The notes beneath the pieces were generated by a model. It worked only from the letters and a program-made list of their open reading frames with translations. It ran no database searches and was not told where the DNA came from. Shown here piece after piece: positions 55,316-62,585 of a DNA stretch of 64,000 nt (positions are counted from its first letter, which is position 1; every line of letters begins with the position of its first letter). The stretch is from Myxococcus dinghuensis (lineage in GTDB: Bacteria > Myxococcota > Myxococcia > Myxococcales > Myxococcaceae): contig NZ_JAKCFB010000024.1 in NCBI RefSeq assembly GCF_024198235.1, forward strand, positions 1 to 64,000, written 5' to 3'. Position numbers and translations under genes: made by a program.

Positions 55316-56113
55316 CTACCGTCCGAATCCGCCGAGGGCCGTGCGGCTGAAGCTCGCGGCCCCCTGGCTCACCCGGACGGCGGACTGGCTGAAGACCTGG
55401 AAGGCGGCGCGAATCTCCTGCGCCGTCTGTCCAGGGGTGAGGATCCACCGGTCCTCGATGCCCATGTCGCGGAACACCCGCCGGAAGTCCGTGCTGCCGT
55501 CGTGGATGCCCATGCCCGCGACGATGTGGCTCTCCGCCCGGCGCAGGTCCTCCACCAGGGCCTTCACGTCCCGCGCTTTCGCGTTGCACGAGTGCATGTC
55601 CGCGCCGTCGGTGATGAGCAGCGTCACCGTGCGCACCGGCACGCCGTTGCCGCTGAACTCCTGGGACTTCGCCAGCACCGTCCCCAGCAGCACCACGGCC
55701 TGGTCGTAGAGCGGCGTGCCCTTGTCCGGGCGGAAGTTGCCGGAGTGCATCCGCACCACGTCCTCCAGCGGCCGGTAGGGGTTGAGCACGTCGCCGTTGA
55801 GGTAGCGCGTGTGGAAGAGCACGCCGTCCTTCTGCTTGCTCGCCATCAGCGCGTCGAGCACCAGGTTGTGCCCGTCGCACACCGTCTTCACGTGCCCCGC
55901 GATGCTCCCCGAGTCGTCCGGCATCACCGTCACCAGCACGACCTCGCTCGACTGCACGTCCTCCACGCGGACGCCGAGCCCCGCTTGAATCTGCGCGCCC
56001 AGGTCCACCACCGTCAGCGCCTGCAGGCCCGCGGCGCTCAGCGTCCCCTCCGCGTGCGCGTCATCGAAGAGCTTCTGCAGGGCCTGCTTCCCATTGGGAT
56101 TCGTGCTGCTCAT
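55316..56113 (-). CDS. von Willebrand factor A (TerY-like) protein, last gene of the NrtR-linked array
   Basis: A 265-residue cytoplasmic protein with one vWA domain. The metal-ion-dependent adhesion site is complete: D66-x-S68-x-S70 in PDDSGSI, the Thr in DKGTPLYD, and the Asp in LLITDGAD. There is no signal peptide, so it is an intracellular TerY-type protein rather than a surface adhesin. It follows the nicotinamidase-like gene after 101 bp and shares the strand with a zinc-ribbon kinase and a PP2C phosphatase. A vWA protein, kinase and phosphatase together match the TerY-P triad known from comparative genomics of tellurite/stress systems. The molecular function is not established. Confidence 0.82.
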   Translation of the reverse strand: MSSTNPNGKQALQKLFDDAHAEGTLSAAGLQALTVVDLGAQIQAGLGVRVEDVQSSEVVLVTVMPDDSGSIAGHVKTVCDGHNLVLDALMASKQKDGVLFHTRYLNGDVLNPYRPLEDVVRMHSGNFRPDKGTPLYDQAVVLLGTVLAKSQEFSGNGVPVRTVTLLITDGADMHSCNAKARDVKALVEDLRRAESHIVAGMGIHDGSTDFRRVFRDMGIEDRWILTPGQTAQEIRAAFQVFSQSAVRVSQGAASFSRTALGGFGR

Positions 56114-56214
56114 GTCCGTCTCCTGTCCCCTCTCGTCGAGGGCATGGCTCCGCCCGTCCCGCGTCCGCGAGGACACGGGCGGGCACCGCGTTGCGTGTCA
56201 GCGATTGCGCCGCC

Positions 56215-57279
56215 TCAGCCGATGCGCAGGTCCGGCCAGCGCGTGAGCGGGTCGGTGGACTTCACCAGGTGCATGCCCGCGTCGGCGAAGCGCTGGAGCG
56301 CCGCGTCGGCCTGCGGGGTGAAGTCCGCGGCGAAGCCGCCCTTGCCGTCCGGCACCGTCACCGCCGACATGCAATCCGTCAGCAGGTACACCTTGCGCGC
56401 CAGCGCCGCGTCCTGCGCCACGATCTCCCCCAAGAGGTCGTCGATGGAGCTCTTCACGCAGTGGCTCGCGGCCTGCCCGCCGATGACCACCGCGTCCGCC
56501 GTGAGCAGCGTCTTGAGGAACTGGGTGTTGCGCTGCGCCAGCGGCTGCCCGTCGTGCCGGCCCAGCACCTCCGGCCGGAGCACGGAGTAGTTCTCCGTGA
56601 GCGGGTTGCCGCCCTTCACCTCGGCCCAGGACTGGATGCCGCGCACGAAGGAGTGGAACAGCCGCGCCTCCTGGACCACGCCCGCCAGGGCGTGCCCGTC
56701 GCTCCCGAGCAGGCAGTGGGGTGGCCACAGGTACAGCGTGTACTTGCCCGCGCGCTCCAGCTCCTCGCAGTAGTACTTCACCTGCTTGAGGAGCCACGGG
56801 TAGTTGCCGCCGCACAGCCACTTCGCCACGGCGGGGTTGGGGCGCGCCTGGCCGCGTTCGATCTGCTCCCGCGTCACCTCACGGTAGGGCGTGAGGGGCT
56901 GGTCGTCCTGGTCCACCCAGAAGGCCGGGAAGAAGATCTGGTACGCGAAGTGGGTGTCCAGCGTGGCCGTCACGTTCGTGAGCGCGCCGAGGTTGCGGTA
57001 GATGAACTCCGCGATGCGCCGGCTGTCGTCCACGGCGCCGTGGCCGCTGCGGCCCGCGACGTAGAGCGAGCCCTCCGGGAAGCAGAAGTCCTTCTGCACG
57101 TCGATGAGCAGCAGGTGCAGGTTGAAGGAGTCCACCGCGGAGGCGGTGACTCCCTGCGCGGTCCGCCAGGCCCCGGCCTCCGCCTGGAGGCGGCCCGCGT
57201 CGGGCCCGTAGGCGTACCGTGCGGCGTGCTCCGGCCGGTAGAAGCCCGGCATCGGCAGTTCCTTCAGTTGCGTCTTCAT
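56215..57279 (-). CDS. Nicotinamidase/isochorismatase-family hydrolase, enlarged
   Basis: A 354-residue cysteine hydrolase, much longer than the 180-220 residues of typical PncA. Catalytic Asp D60 is in LLLIDVQKDFCFPEG. The metal pair D108/H110 (ATLDTHFAYQIF) and H188 in LWPPHCLLGSDGHAL are PncA-type ligands. The nucleophile C274 is in GGQAASHCVKSSIDDLL. Extra sequence lies at the N-terminus (1-50) and between 115 and 180. It probably deamidates nicotinamide to nicotinate for NAD salvage, to which PncB in this window is the next step. It is embedded in a kinase/phosphatase/vWA array, which is unusual. Confidence 0.8.
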   Translation of the reverse strand: MKTQLKELPMPGFYRPEHAARYAYGPDAGRLQAEAGAWRTAQGVTASAVDSFNLHLLLIDVQKDFCFPEGSLYVAGRSGHGAVDDSRRIAEFIYRNLGALTNVTATLDTHFAYQIFFPAFWVDQDDQPLTPYREVTREQIERGQARPNPAVAKWLCGGNYPWLLKQVKYYCEELERAGKYTLYLWPPHCLLGSDGHALAGVVQEARLFHSFVRGIQSWAEVKGGNPLTENYSVLRPEVLGRHDGQPLAQRNTQFLKTLLTADAVVIGGQAASHCVKSSIDDLLGEIVAQDAALARKVYLLTDCMSAVTVPDGKGGFAADFTPQADAALQRFADAGMHLVKSTDPLTRWPDLRIG

Positions 57280-57339
57280 CGTCCGACCCCTCGTCTGGCG
57301 CGAAGACCCGGGGCCCTCGCGCGGTGAATGGACTTCCGC

Positions 57340-59217
57340 TCACGCCATGCGCAGCGTGGTGAGCGCCTGTCGGCCCACCACGAGCAATCCCTGTCGCGAC
57401 AGCAACACCTGGCACCCCGAATCCACGAACGGCTCGGTGTCGGGGAACCCGCGCACCGCCTCCAACCGGCCGTTGCCCAGCTCCACGCGCACGAGCCCCG
57501 CGTCCGTGGCGCAGAAGAGCGCGTCCCCCACCGCGCACCGTCCGCTCCGGAGCGGCCCTCCGAGCCAGGAGTCCTCTCCCGCCTCGGCCACGGCCTGCGC
57601 GCGAACCCCACCGTCCGCGCCCACCACGATGCAGTGGTGCCGCGTGCGGCCCGCCGCCTCCTCCGCGAGGAACAGCCACGCGAGCGCTCCGTCGAAGACA
57701 CACGTCGCGTCCGTCAGCGGCCCCGCGGGCCACGGCAGGCTCAAGCCATCCCGCAGCCCCAGGCGCTCCGCGTCGAACACGAAGGCGCCACGAAGCCCTC
57801 CCGCGCGATGGAAGCCCAGGCCGAAGCGCGCTCCGACGAACAGGCGCGTCTGCCCTTGCAACACCTCGCCGATACGCTCCGGGCCATGGACGCCGTCACG
57901 CCACAGCCCACCCGCCGTGGCCCAGTAGCGGTGTCGCGCGTTGGCCGCGAAGGCGGGATGGCCTCCGGGCGCATCCACGCCGAGGACCTCGGGCGTCCCG
58001 TCGGGCGCGCACACCGCCACCCTGCCTCCTCGCCCCACCAGCGTCACGTCGCCCTGCAACGCCCACCGCAGGGACGGGTCGAGCGGCCCACGCAACACCA
58101 CGCGACCATCCTCCCGGCGATAGGCACCGTCGGCGTGATACAGCCAGCGCGGCGCGCCCTCCTCCACGCTCGCGTGGACGATGACGCCCCGGGTGGAGAA
58201 CAGCGCCGTGGCCGTCACCTGCCCTCGCGCGGACGAGACCGGTGTCGCGGCGGCCGTCGCGTGGGGCTGGCACGTGGGGCAGGCGGAGCGCGCGTGCTCC
58301 ACACCGCAGGACGGGCACGCCTGGAAGCGCAGCTGCTCGAGCAGCGGGAGGGGGAACACCCCACGCTGGTCCTCCACGAACACGCGGACCAGGTGATGGA
58401 GGAGCGCGTCGGGCAGCGTGCGCAGCGGGAACGCGGGCTTGGGGTACTGCACGTCGGGATGGAACACGGTGATGCGCTGGGCCACCCGCCCCGCGGGCGT
58501 CAGGCGCGCCGTCGGCCCCTTCGCGCGATGGATGCCGCCATGGGGTCCCACACAGAGCAGCGATTGGAGGACCGCCACGGTGAAGGCATACCAATCACTC
58601 GGCTCCGAGGCGGGGCGCGTGGGCACCAGGGCCTGACCTGCGCCCGGCAGTCTCAGCGGGTCGAGGAAGCGCTCGGTGAACACCGAGCAGGTGAAGCCTC
58701 CGAACTGGAAGCTGTCCGTGTCGATGAGGTGCGCGTCCGCCTCGCCCGTCACCAGGACGTTCAGGTCGTTGAAGTCGCCCACCACCACGCCCGCCGCGTG
58801 GACGCCGGCGAGGGTCTGGTGCAGGTCGCACAGCACCTTCACCACGCGCGCGGAGCTGGCGCCCGCGCGTCGGAAGGAGGGCTCTCCGAAGCGGCGCAGC
58901 GGCTCCGCGTCGTCGAGCTTTCGCATGGTGTAGCCCAACACCAGCCGCCCCTTCCTGTCCGTGGCGAGCGTCTGCGGCGCCACCACCCGCGCCGGGAGAC
59001 CCGAGGGGAAGGCGCGCAGCTTGCGCTGGTGCTCGTCCAAGCGATGGCGAGCCGCGTCCTGCTCGGCGACGAGCCCCGTGAAGTCCGGGTGCTCGGGCGG
59101 CTTGAAGAGCTTGAGCGCGCGCCCTCCGCCCAGGTCGAACACGTCCGCCTCGCCCCCCTTGCCGAGCGCCCGGGCCACGTCCACCCGCACCTTCGCGCCG
59201 TCGAGCCAGATGTCCAT
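57340..59217 (-). CDS. Protein kinase-like protein with zinc ribbon and C-terminal propeller-like region (TerY-P type)
   Basis: A 625-residue protein. The kinase lobe holds a glycine loop GKGGEADVF (19-27), ATP-binding K36 (ALKLFK), catalytic D148 in GVVVGDFNDLNVLV (the usual HRD is VGD) with N153, and a metal-binding D166/D168 in LIDTDSF instead of DFG. A zinc ribbon follows (C301, C304, C313, C316). The last 300 residues are beta-rich repeats like a propeller. Atypical kinases with a zinc ribbon occur in TerY-P triads. It starts four bases after the PP2C stop, so the two are coupled. Confidence 0.82.
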   Translation of the reverse strand: MDIWLDGAKVRVDVARALGKGGEADVFDLGGGRALKLFKPPEHPDFTGLVAEQDAARHRLDEHQRKLRAFPSGLPARVVAPQTLATDRKGRLVLGYTMRKLDDAEPLRRFGEPSFRRAGASSARVVKVLCDLHQTLAGVHAAGVVVGDFNDLNVLVTGEADAHLIDTDSFQFGGFTCSVFTERFLDPLRLPGAGQALVPTRPASEPSDWYAFTVAVLQSLLCVGPHGGIHRAKGPTARLTPAGRVAQRITVFHPDVQYPKPAFPLRTLPDALLHHLVRVFVEDQRGVFPLPLLEQLRFQACPSCGVEHARSACPTCQPHATAAATPVSSARGQVTATALFSTRGVIVHASVEEGAPRWLYHADGAYRREDGRVVLRGPLDPSLRWALQGDVTLVGRGGRVAVCAPDGTPEVLGVDAPGGHPAFAANARHRYWATAGGLWRDGVHGPERIGEVLQGQTRLFVGARFGLGFHRAGGLRGAFVFDAERLGLRDGLSLPWPAGPLTDATCVFDGALAWLFLAEEAAGRTRHHCIVVGADGGVRAQAVAEAGEDSWLGGPLRSGRCAVGDALFCATDAGLVRVELGNGRLEAVRGFPDTEPFVDSGCQVLLSRQGLLVVGRQALTTLRMA

Positions 59218-59221
59218 GGCG

Positions 59222-60025
59222 TCACGCCCTCCCCATGCGACGGCGCAGCACCACCAGCGTCGTGTCGTCCGCGAGCAGCCCGGGCGAGCGCACGAGCCGC
59301 CTCGCGTCGAAGTCGGCGCGGACGGACTCCCGGTTGAGCAACGCGAGCCGCCGCCTCAACGCATCCGGGTTCGCGAAGTAGCGGTCCTGGGTCCAGAACT
59401 GCGAGAGCGGCCCCACGCGCTCCTCCCCCGAGGGCAGCGCGGTGTCCGCGAGCTTCGCCAGGTCCGCCACTCCGTCCGTGCCGAGCAACAAGGCATGGAC
59501 GTCCTCCGTGGCGACGAGCGCCAGCGACGTCAGCGCCGTGTCCACGTCATTCAGGAGCGCGTAGGTCAGGTACGGCGGCGCGTTGCCGGGAAAAGGCCCG
59601 AGCGGGTGCAGCTCGCCGTTGAGCGCCCAGACCCCATCTCCCGCCGCGAAGACGAGCGTGTGGGCGGGCGTCACCACCGCGCCCACGAGCGTGAACAGGC
59701 AATCCGCCAGGACGTCGCGACCGAGGTCCTTCCTCAACTCCCCCAGCAGACACAGCACGTCCTCGCGAAGACCGGGGAGGAAGGAGTCCTCGTCCACCCG
59801 AGCCCCCGTCGCCAACCGCTCCAACGCCGCGTGCGCGACCCGCCGGGCCCCGAGCTGCGCCCCCAGCTCGCTGCAGGGCTGACTCCCACACCCGTCCGCC
59901 ACCACCGCCACGAGGCCGTGCTCGCTGCCCCGCACACACCACGCATCCTGGTTGTTGCGCCCCGTCCGCACGTGCTCGCGGCCCTGCACCGATGCGGCGA
60001 TGAGCTCGAAGGGCAGCATGGACAT
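59222..60025 (-). CDS. PP2C-family protein phosphatase
   Basis: A 267-residue phosphatase. PP2C metal motifs are visible: GRNNQDAW (D27), VVADGCGS (D44, G45), LLLGTDGVADL and LLADDTTLVVL near the C-terminus. There is no regulatory or membrane domain. It probably reverses phosphorylation by the adjacent kinase. It is the first gene of the array, 144 bases downstream of two NrtR-type palindromes. The ATG could be at 60025 or 60019. Confidence 0.88.
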   Translation of the reverse strand: MSMLPFELIAASVQGREHVRTGRNNQDAWCVRGSEHGLVAVVADGCGSQPCSELGAQLGARRVAHAALERLATGARVDEDSFLPGLREDVLCLLGELRKDLGRDVLADCLFTLVGAVVTPAHTLVFAAGDGVWALNGELHPLGPFPGNAPPYLTYALLNDVDTALTSLALVATEDVHALLLGTDGVADLAKLADTALPSGEERVGPLSQFWTQDRYFANPDALRRRLALLNRESVRADFDARRLVRSPGLLADDTTLVVLRRRMGRA

Positions 60026-60168
60026 GGCTCTCCCGTGGCCCGCTGGCGGGCGCGACAGACTCGGAACGACGTGGCGGGCCCGTGGAGACCCACGAGCGCT
60101 CCGTGCTCACGAACCTGGAGGGAAGCGCCTCGGGCGCAGCTCTCCTCGGGTGACGACCACCCGCATTC

Positions 60169-60183
60169 GTGTCTCCATGACAC
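60169..60183. promoter_or_regulatory. Candidate NrtR operator, site 1
   Basis: GTGTC-TCCAT-GACAC, a perfect 5-bp inverted repeat with a five-base spacer, lies between nrtR and the PP2C gene, two bases from site 2. Confidence 0.6.
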
Positions 60184-60185
60184 CA

Positions 60186-60210
60186 ACATAGTGTCTCATC
60201 GACACTATGT
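60186..60210. promoter_or_regulatory. Candidate NrtR operator, site 2
   Basis: Left arm ACATAGTGTC and right arm GACACTATGT form a perfect 10-bp inverted repeat around TCATC. The core GTGTC-N5-GACAC is the same as site 1. It is strikingly AT-rich for this genome. The location upstream of the PP2C-kinase-nicotinamidase-vWA array and beside a Nudix-type repressor gene argues for NrtR control. Confidence 0.7.
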
Positions 60211-60269
60211 CAACGCAAAGGGGCCGGGACGGAGGGGCAGGAGGCGTGACGTCGGGTGGACAGGGCCGG

Positions 60270-60971
60270 TCAGAGCTCGAAGTTGAAGCCGGCCTTCTCG
60301 AGCTGGCGGTACTTCTTGTGGTCGAACCGGTACAGGCGCGCGGCGCGGTGGGAGACGTCCTGCTCCACCTCGTCCAGCTCCTCCAGCAGGTCCATGGCGA
60401 GGATCTTCTTGCGGAAGTTGCGCTTGTCGAGCTCGCGCTCCAGGACGACCTCGTAGAGGCGCTGCAACTGGGTGAGGGTGAACTTGGGGGGCAGCAGCTC
60501 GAAGCCGATGGGCTGGTAGCGCACCTTGCCCTTGAGGCGCTGCAGGGCGGTGGCGAGGATGTCCACGTGGTCGAACGCCAGCTTGGGCGTATCCCAGACG
60601 GAGAACCACGCGGCCTCGCGTGCGTCGGTGGCGGCCCGCAGCGTGTGGGCGCTGAGCTTCACCAGGGCGAAGTAGGCCACGGTGACGACCCGGCCCCGGG
60701 GGTCCCGCTCGGGGGTGCCGAAGGTGTAGAGCTGCTCGAGGTGGCCTGGACGGATGCCCGCCTCCTCCTCCAGCTCGCGCCGCGCGGCATCGTCGAGGGA
60801 CTCCTCCATCCGCACGAAGCCGCCGGGCAAGGCCCACCGCCCGGCGAAGGGCTCCACGCCGCGCTGGATGAGCAGGACCTTGAGGTCGTCCTCGTCCAGG
60901 CCGAAGACGACGCAGTCCACGGTCAGCGCGGGTCTCGGGTACTCGTACGTGTGGCTCACGCGCGCCGGCAT
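60270..60971 (-). CDS. nrtR: NrtR-type transcriptional regulator (Nudix domain plus winged helix)
   Basis: A 233-residue protein. The N-terminal Nudix domain (about 15-145) has an intact Nudix box: G51, E57, R65-E66, E69-E70, G72. The C-terminal winged helix is typical of NrtR repressors of NAD metabolism (KFTLTQLQRLYEVVLERELD, KRNFRKKILAMDLLEELDEV). NrtR proteins generally bind ADP-ribose, an NAD breakdown product, and release DNA. Palindromes with the same core lie 60 bases beyond its stop, ahead of the PP2C gene, and at its own start codon, suggesting control of both. The intact catalytic box raises the possibility of residual hydrolase activity. Confidence 0.88.
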   Translation of the reverse strand: MPARVSHTYEYPRPALTVDCVVFGLDEDDLKVLLIQRGVEPFAGRWALPGGFVRMEESLDDAARRELEEEAGIRPGHLEQLYTFGTPERDPRGRVVTVAYFALVKLSAHTLRAATDAREAAWFSVWDTPKLAFDHVDILATALQRLKGKVRYQPIGFELLPPKFTLTQLQRLYEVVLERELDKRNFRKKILAMDLLEELDEVEQDVSHRAARLYRFDHKKYRQLEKAGFNFEL

Positions 60972-60990
60972 AGTGTCCGGAGCACACGCG
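60970..60990. promoter_or_regulatory. Degenerate NrtR-type site on the nrtR start codon
   Basis: ATAGTGTC, then CGGAG, then CACAC: the left half equals that of site 2 and the right half keeps four of five core bases. It overlaps the nrtR ATG (60969-60971), as expected for autorepression. Confidence 0.45.
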
Positions 60991-61027
60991 AGTCAACGGA
61001 GAGGACGCAGCGCCGCTCGGGTCGGCG

Positions 61028-62035
61028 CTACACGGACACCATGCGCGACAGCTCGCGCCAGTCGACGAGCTGGACGCTCTCCTCGGCGAGGTCGAACTCG
61101 ACCGAGCGGCGCATGCCGATGACGTCGCCGCCCATCTGGAAGGGGACCTCGCGGTCGAAGTCCATGCGCAGCCGCTGCACGAACCAGTCGTTCATGTGGG
61201 GCAGCGGGTGGGCGCCCTTCCACAGGCGGAACATGTTGCGGGTGGCCTCGAGCACGCCCGCGCCGTAGACGCGCACGGACAGCCGGTGGGGAACGGCCTG
61301 GGCGAACGGGAAGGCCTTGAAGCCGAAGCCCCACTCGGGCGTCGTCGCCGCGCCCGCCACGCCCGCGGGTCCCTGGTAGAGGAGCGCGCCCTTCTGGCCA
61401 TTGGGGAGGGGGACGACCTTGCCCTGGTCGTCCACGGTGAGGGCGTCGTCGCCGAGGTTGTAGACGGACACCTGGGGGTTTCCCTCGCCGAACATGTGGC
61501 GGGGCACCGTGCGGGTGAACATGGCGGTCAGGTAGCCCCGCAGGCCCGCCTGCTGGCTGCGCAGGGGCCCGGCGGAGGCGAGCTGATCCTTGAAGTCCTG
61601 GATCATCTCCGCGTCCCAGCCCGTGCCGGCGAAGGGGGCGACCTTGCCGTTCACGCGGACGAGGGCGAAGGGGCGCAGGGGAGGCAGGCGGCCTTCCACG
61701 GCGGCGATCTGCTTGAGCGCGACGGCGGGGCGAGGCGCGCCGGTGACGCGTGCCCAGGCGTTGCCGGTGCCCATGGGGAGCACGCCGATGGCGGGGAGCG
61801 CGACCCCCGCGTCACGCAGCTCGTTGAGCAGTCCGGTGATGGTGCCGTCACCGCCTCCGGCGAGCAGGAGCGCGGGCGGGTTGGGGCGGAGCTGGTGGGA
61901 GATCCACTCGCGGGCTTCTTCGAGCGAGCGGGTCAGGGCCAGCCGGGCCCGGGGGAGGAAGCGCTGGACCAGACCGCCGACTCCCTCGGTACCCCGGCGC
62001 GCGCGCAGATTGACGAGGACTGCGATGTCACTCAT
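61028..62035 (-). CDS. Diacylglycerol kinase-family lipid kinase (YegS/DgkB-like)
   Basis: A 335-residue lipid kinase. The nucleotide-binding GGGDGT motif (ALLLAGGGDGTITGLLNEL) is followed by the second glycine-rich motif (LPMGTGNAWARVTGAP). AGTGWDAEMIQDFK and the C-terminal PFQMGGDVIGMRRSVEFDL complete the family pattern. It may phosphorylate diacylglycerol or another lipid. The ATG at 62035 begins the conserved DIAVLVNLRARRG; one at 62065 is possible. It lies behind nrtR on the same strand with 56 bp between, in the order lipid kinase then nrtR, so they may be co-transcribed. Confidence 0.87.
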   Translation of the reverse strand: MSDIAVLVNLRARRGTEGVGGLVQRFLPRARLALTRSLEEAREWISHQLRPNPPALLLAGGGDGTITGLLNELRDAGVALPAIGVLPMGTGNAWARVTGAPRPAVALKQIAAVEGRLPPLRPFALVRVNGKVAPFAGTGWDAEMIQDFKDQLASAGPLRSQQAGLRGYLTAMFTRTVPRHMFGEGNPQVSVYNLGDDALTVDDQGKVVPLPNGQKGALLYQGPAGVAGAATTPEWGFGFKAFPFAQAVPHRLSVRVYGAGVLEATRNMFRLWKGAHPLPHMNDWFVQRLRMDFDREVPFQMGGDVIGMRRSVEFDLAEESVQLVDWRELSRMVSV

Positions 62036-62585
62036 GGAGGGCGGACTTTCCCCAGGCTGTGTCATGGCCCGGTCACGGCGACGCGGGGCGGGCCACCCCG
62101 TGACATGAATGTGTCCTGAGGACCCGGAGTGCGGGGAGCGAGCGGACTCGGGATGCCTGGGGAGGCTGCCGCCGACCCGGAATGGCCACTGGCGGCGAGG
62201 ACGGGTCCGACACTCGGAGTGCGGGTCCGACAGCGGGAATCCCCAGGCAGGGGCCCTCCCGACGCGCTTCATGGCCGGCCTCCAGGGGTGAGGGGTGCTC
62301 GTCGCGGCGCTCCTGGGGAAGATGGGGATGGGGGCGGGCAACGCCCCGGCCCACCCCGAGCCCCCTCGGACACCAGGCGGTGGAGCCAGCGCTGATCGCG
62401 GACGGGGGCGTCCAGGGCCAGGACGGAGACCTGGGGTTCCAGCGGGAGTGGAACGAGGTCGAAGTGTCCGACAAGGGGTTGGAATCACTGGGCCTGGGGG
62501 TGGTTTGGAGCGAGGGGACGAGGGCTGGTATGAGCCCGCGACCGTGCACCAGGCAACGGAACGTGGCCTGCACAGCCCCCGAACG
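62036..62585. other. Gene-free 550-base stretch with short repeats
   Basis: No frame on either strand looks coding. It contains direct repeats CGGAGTGCGGG (62125-62135 and 62215-62225) and CGGGTCCGACA (62202-62212 and 62222-62232), and an inverted pair GCCTGGGGA (62155-62163) with TCCCCAGGC (62240-62248). It must hold the divergent promoters of the lipid kinase and the Ig-domain lipoprotein. No promoter consensus is clear. Confidence 0.5.
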
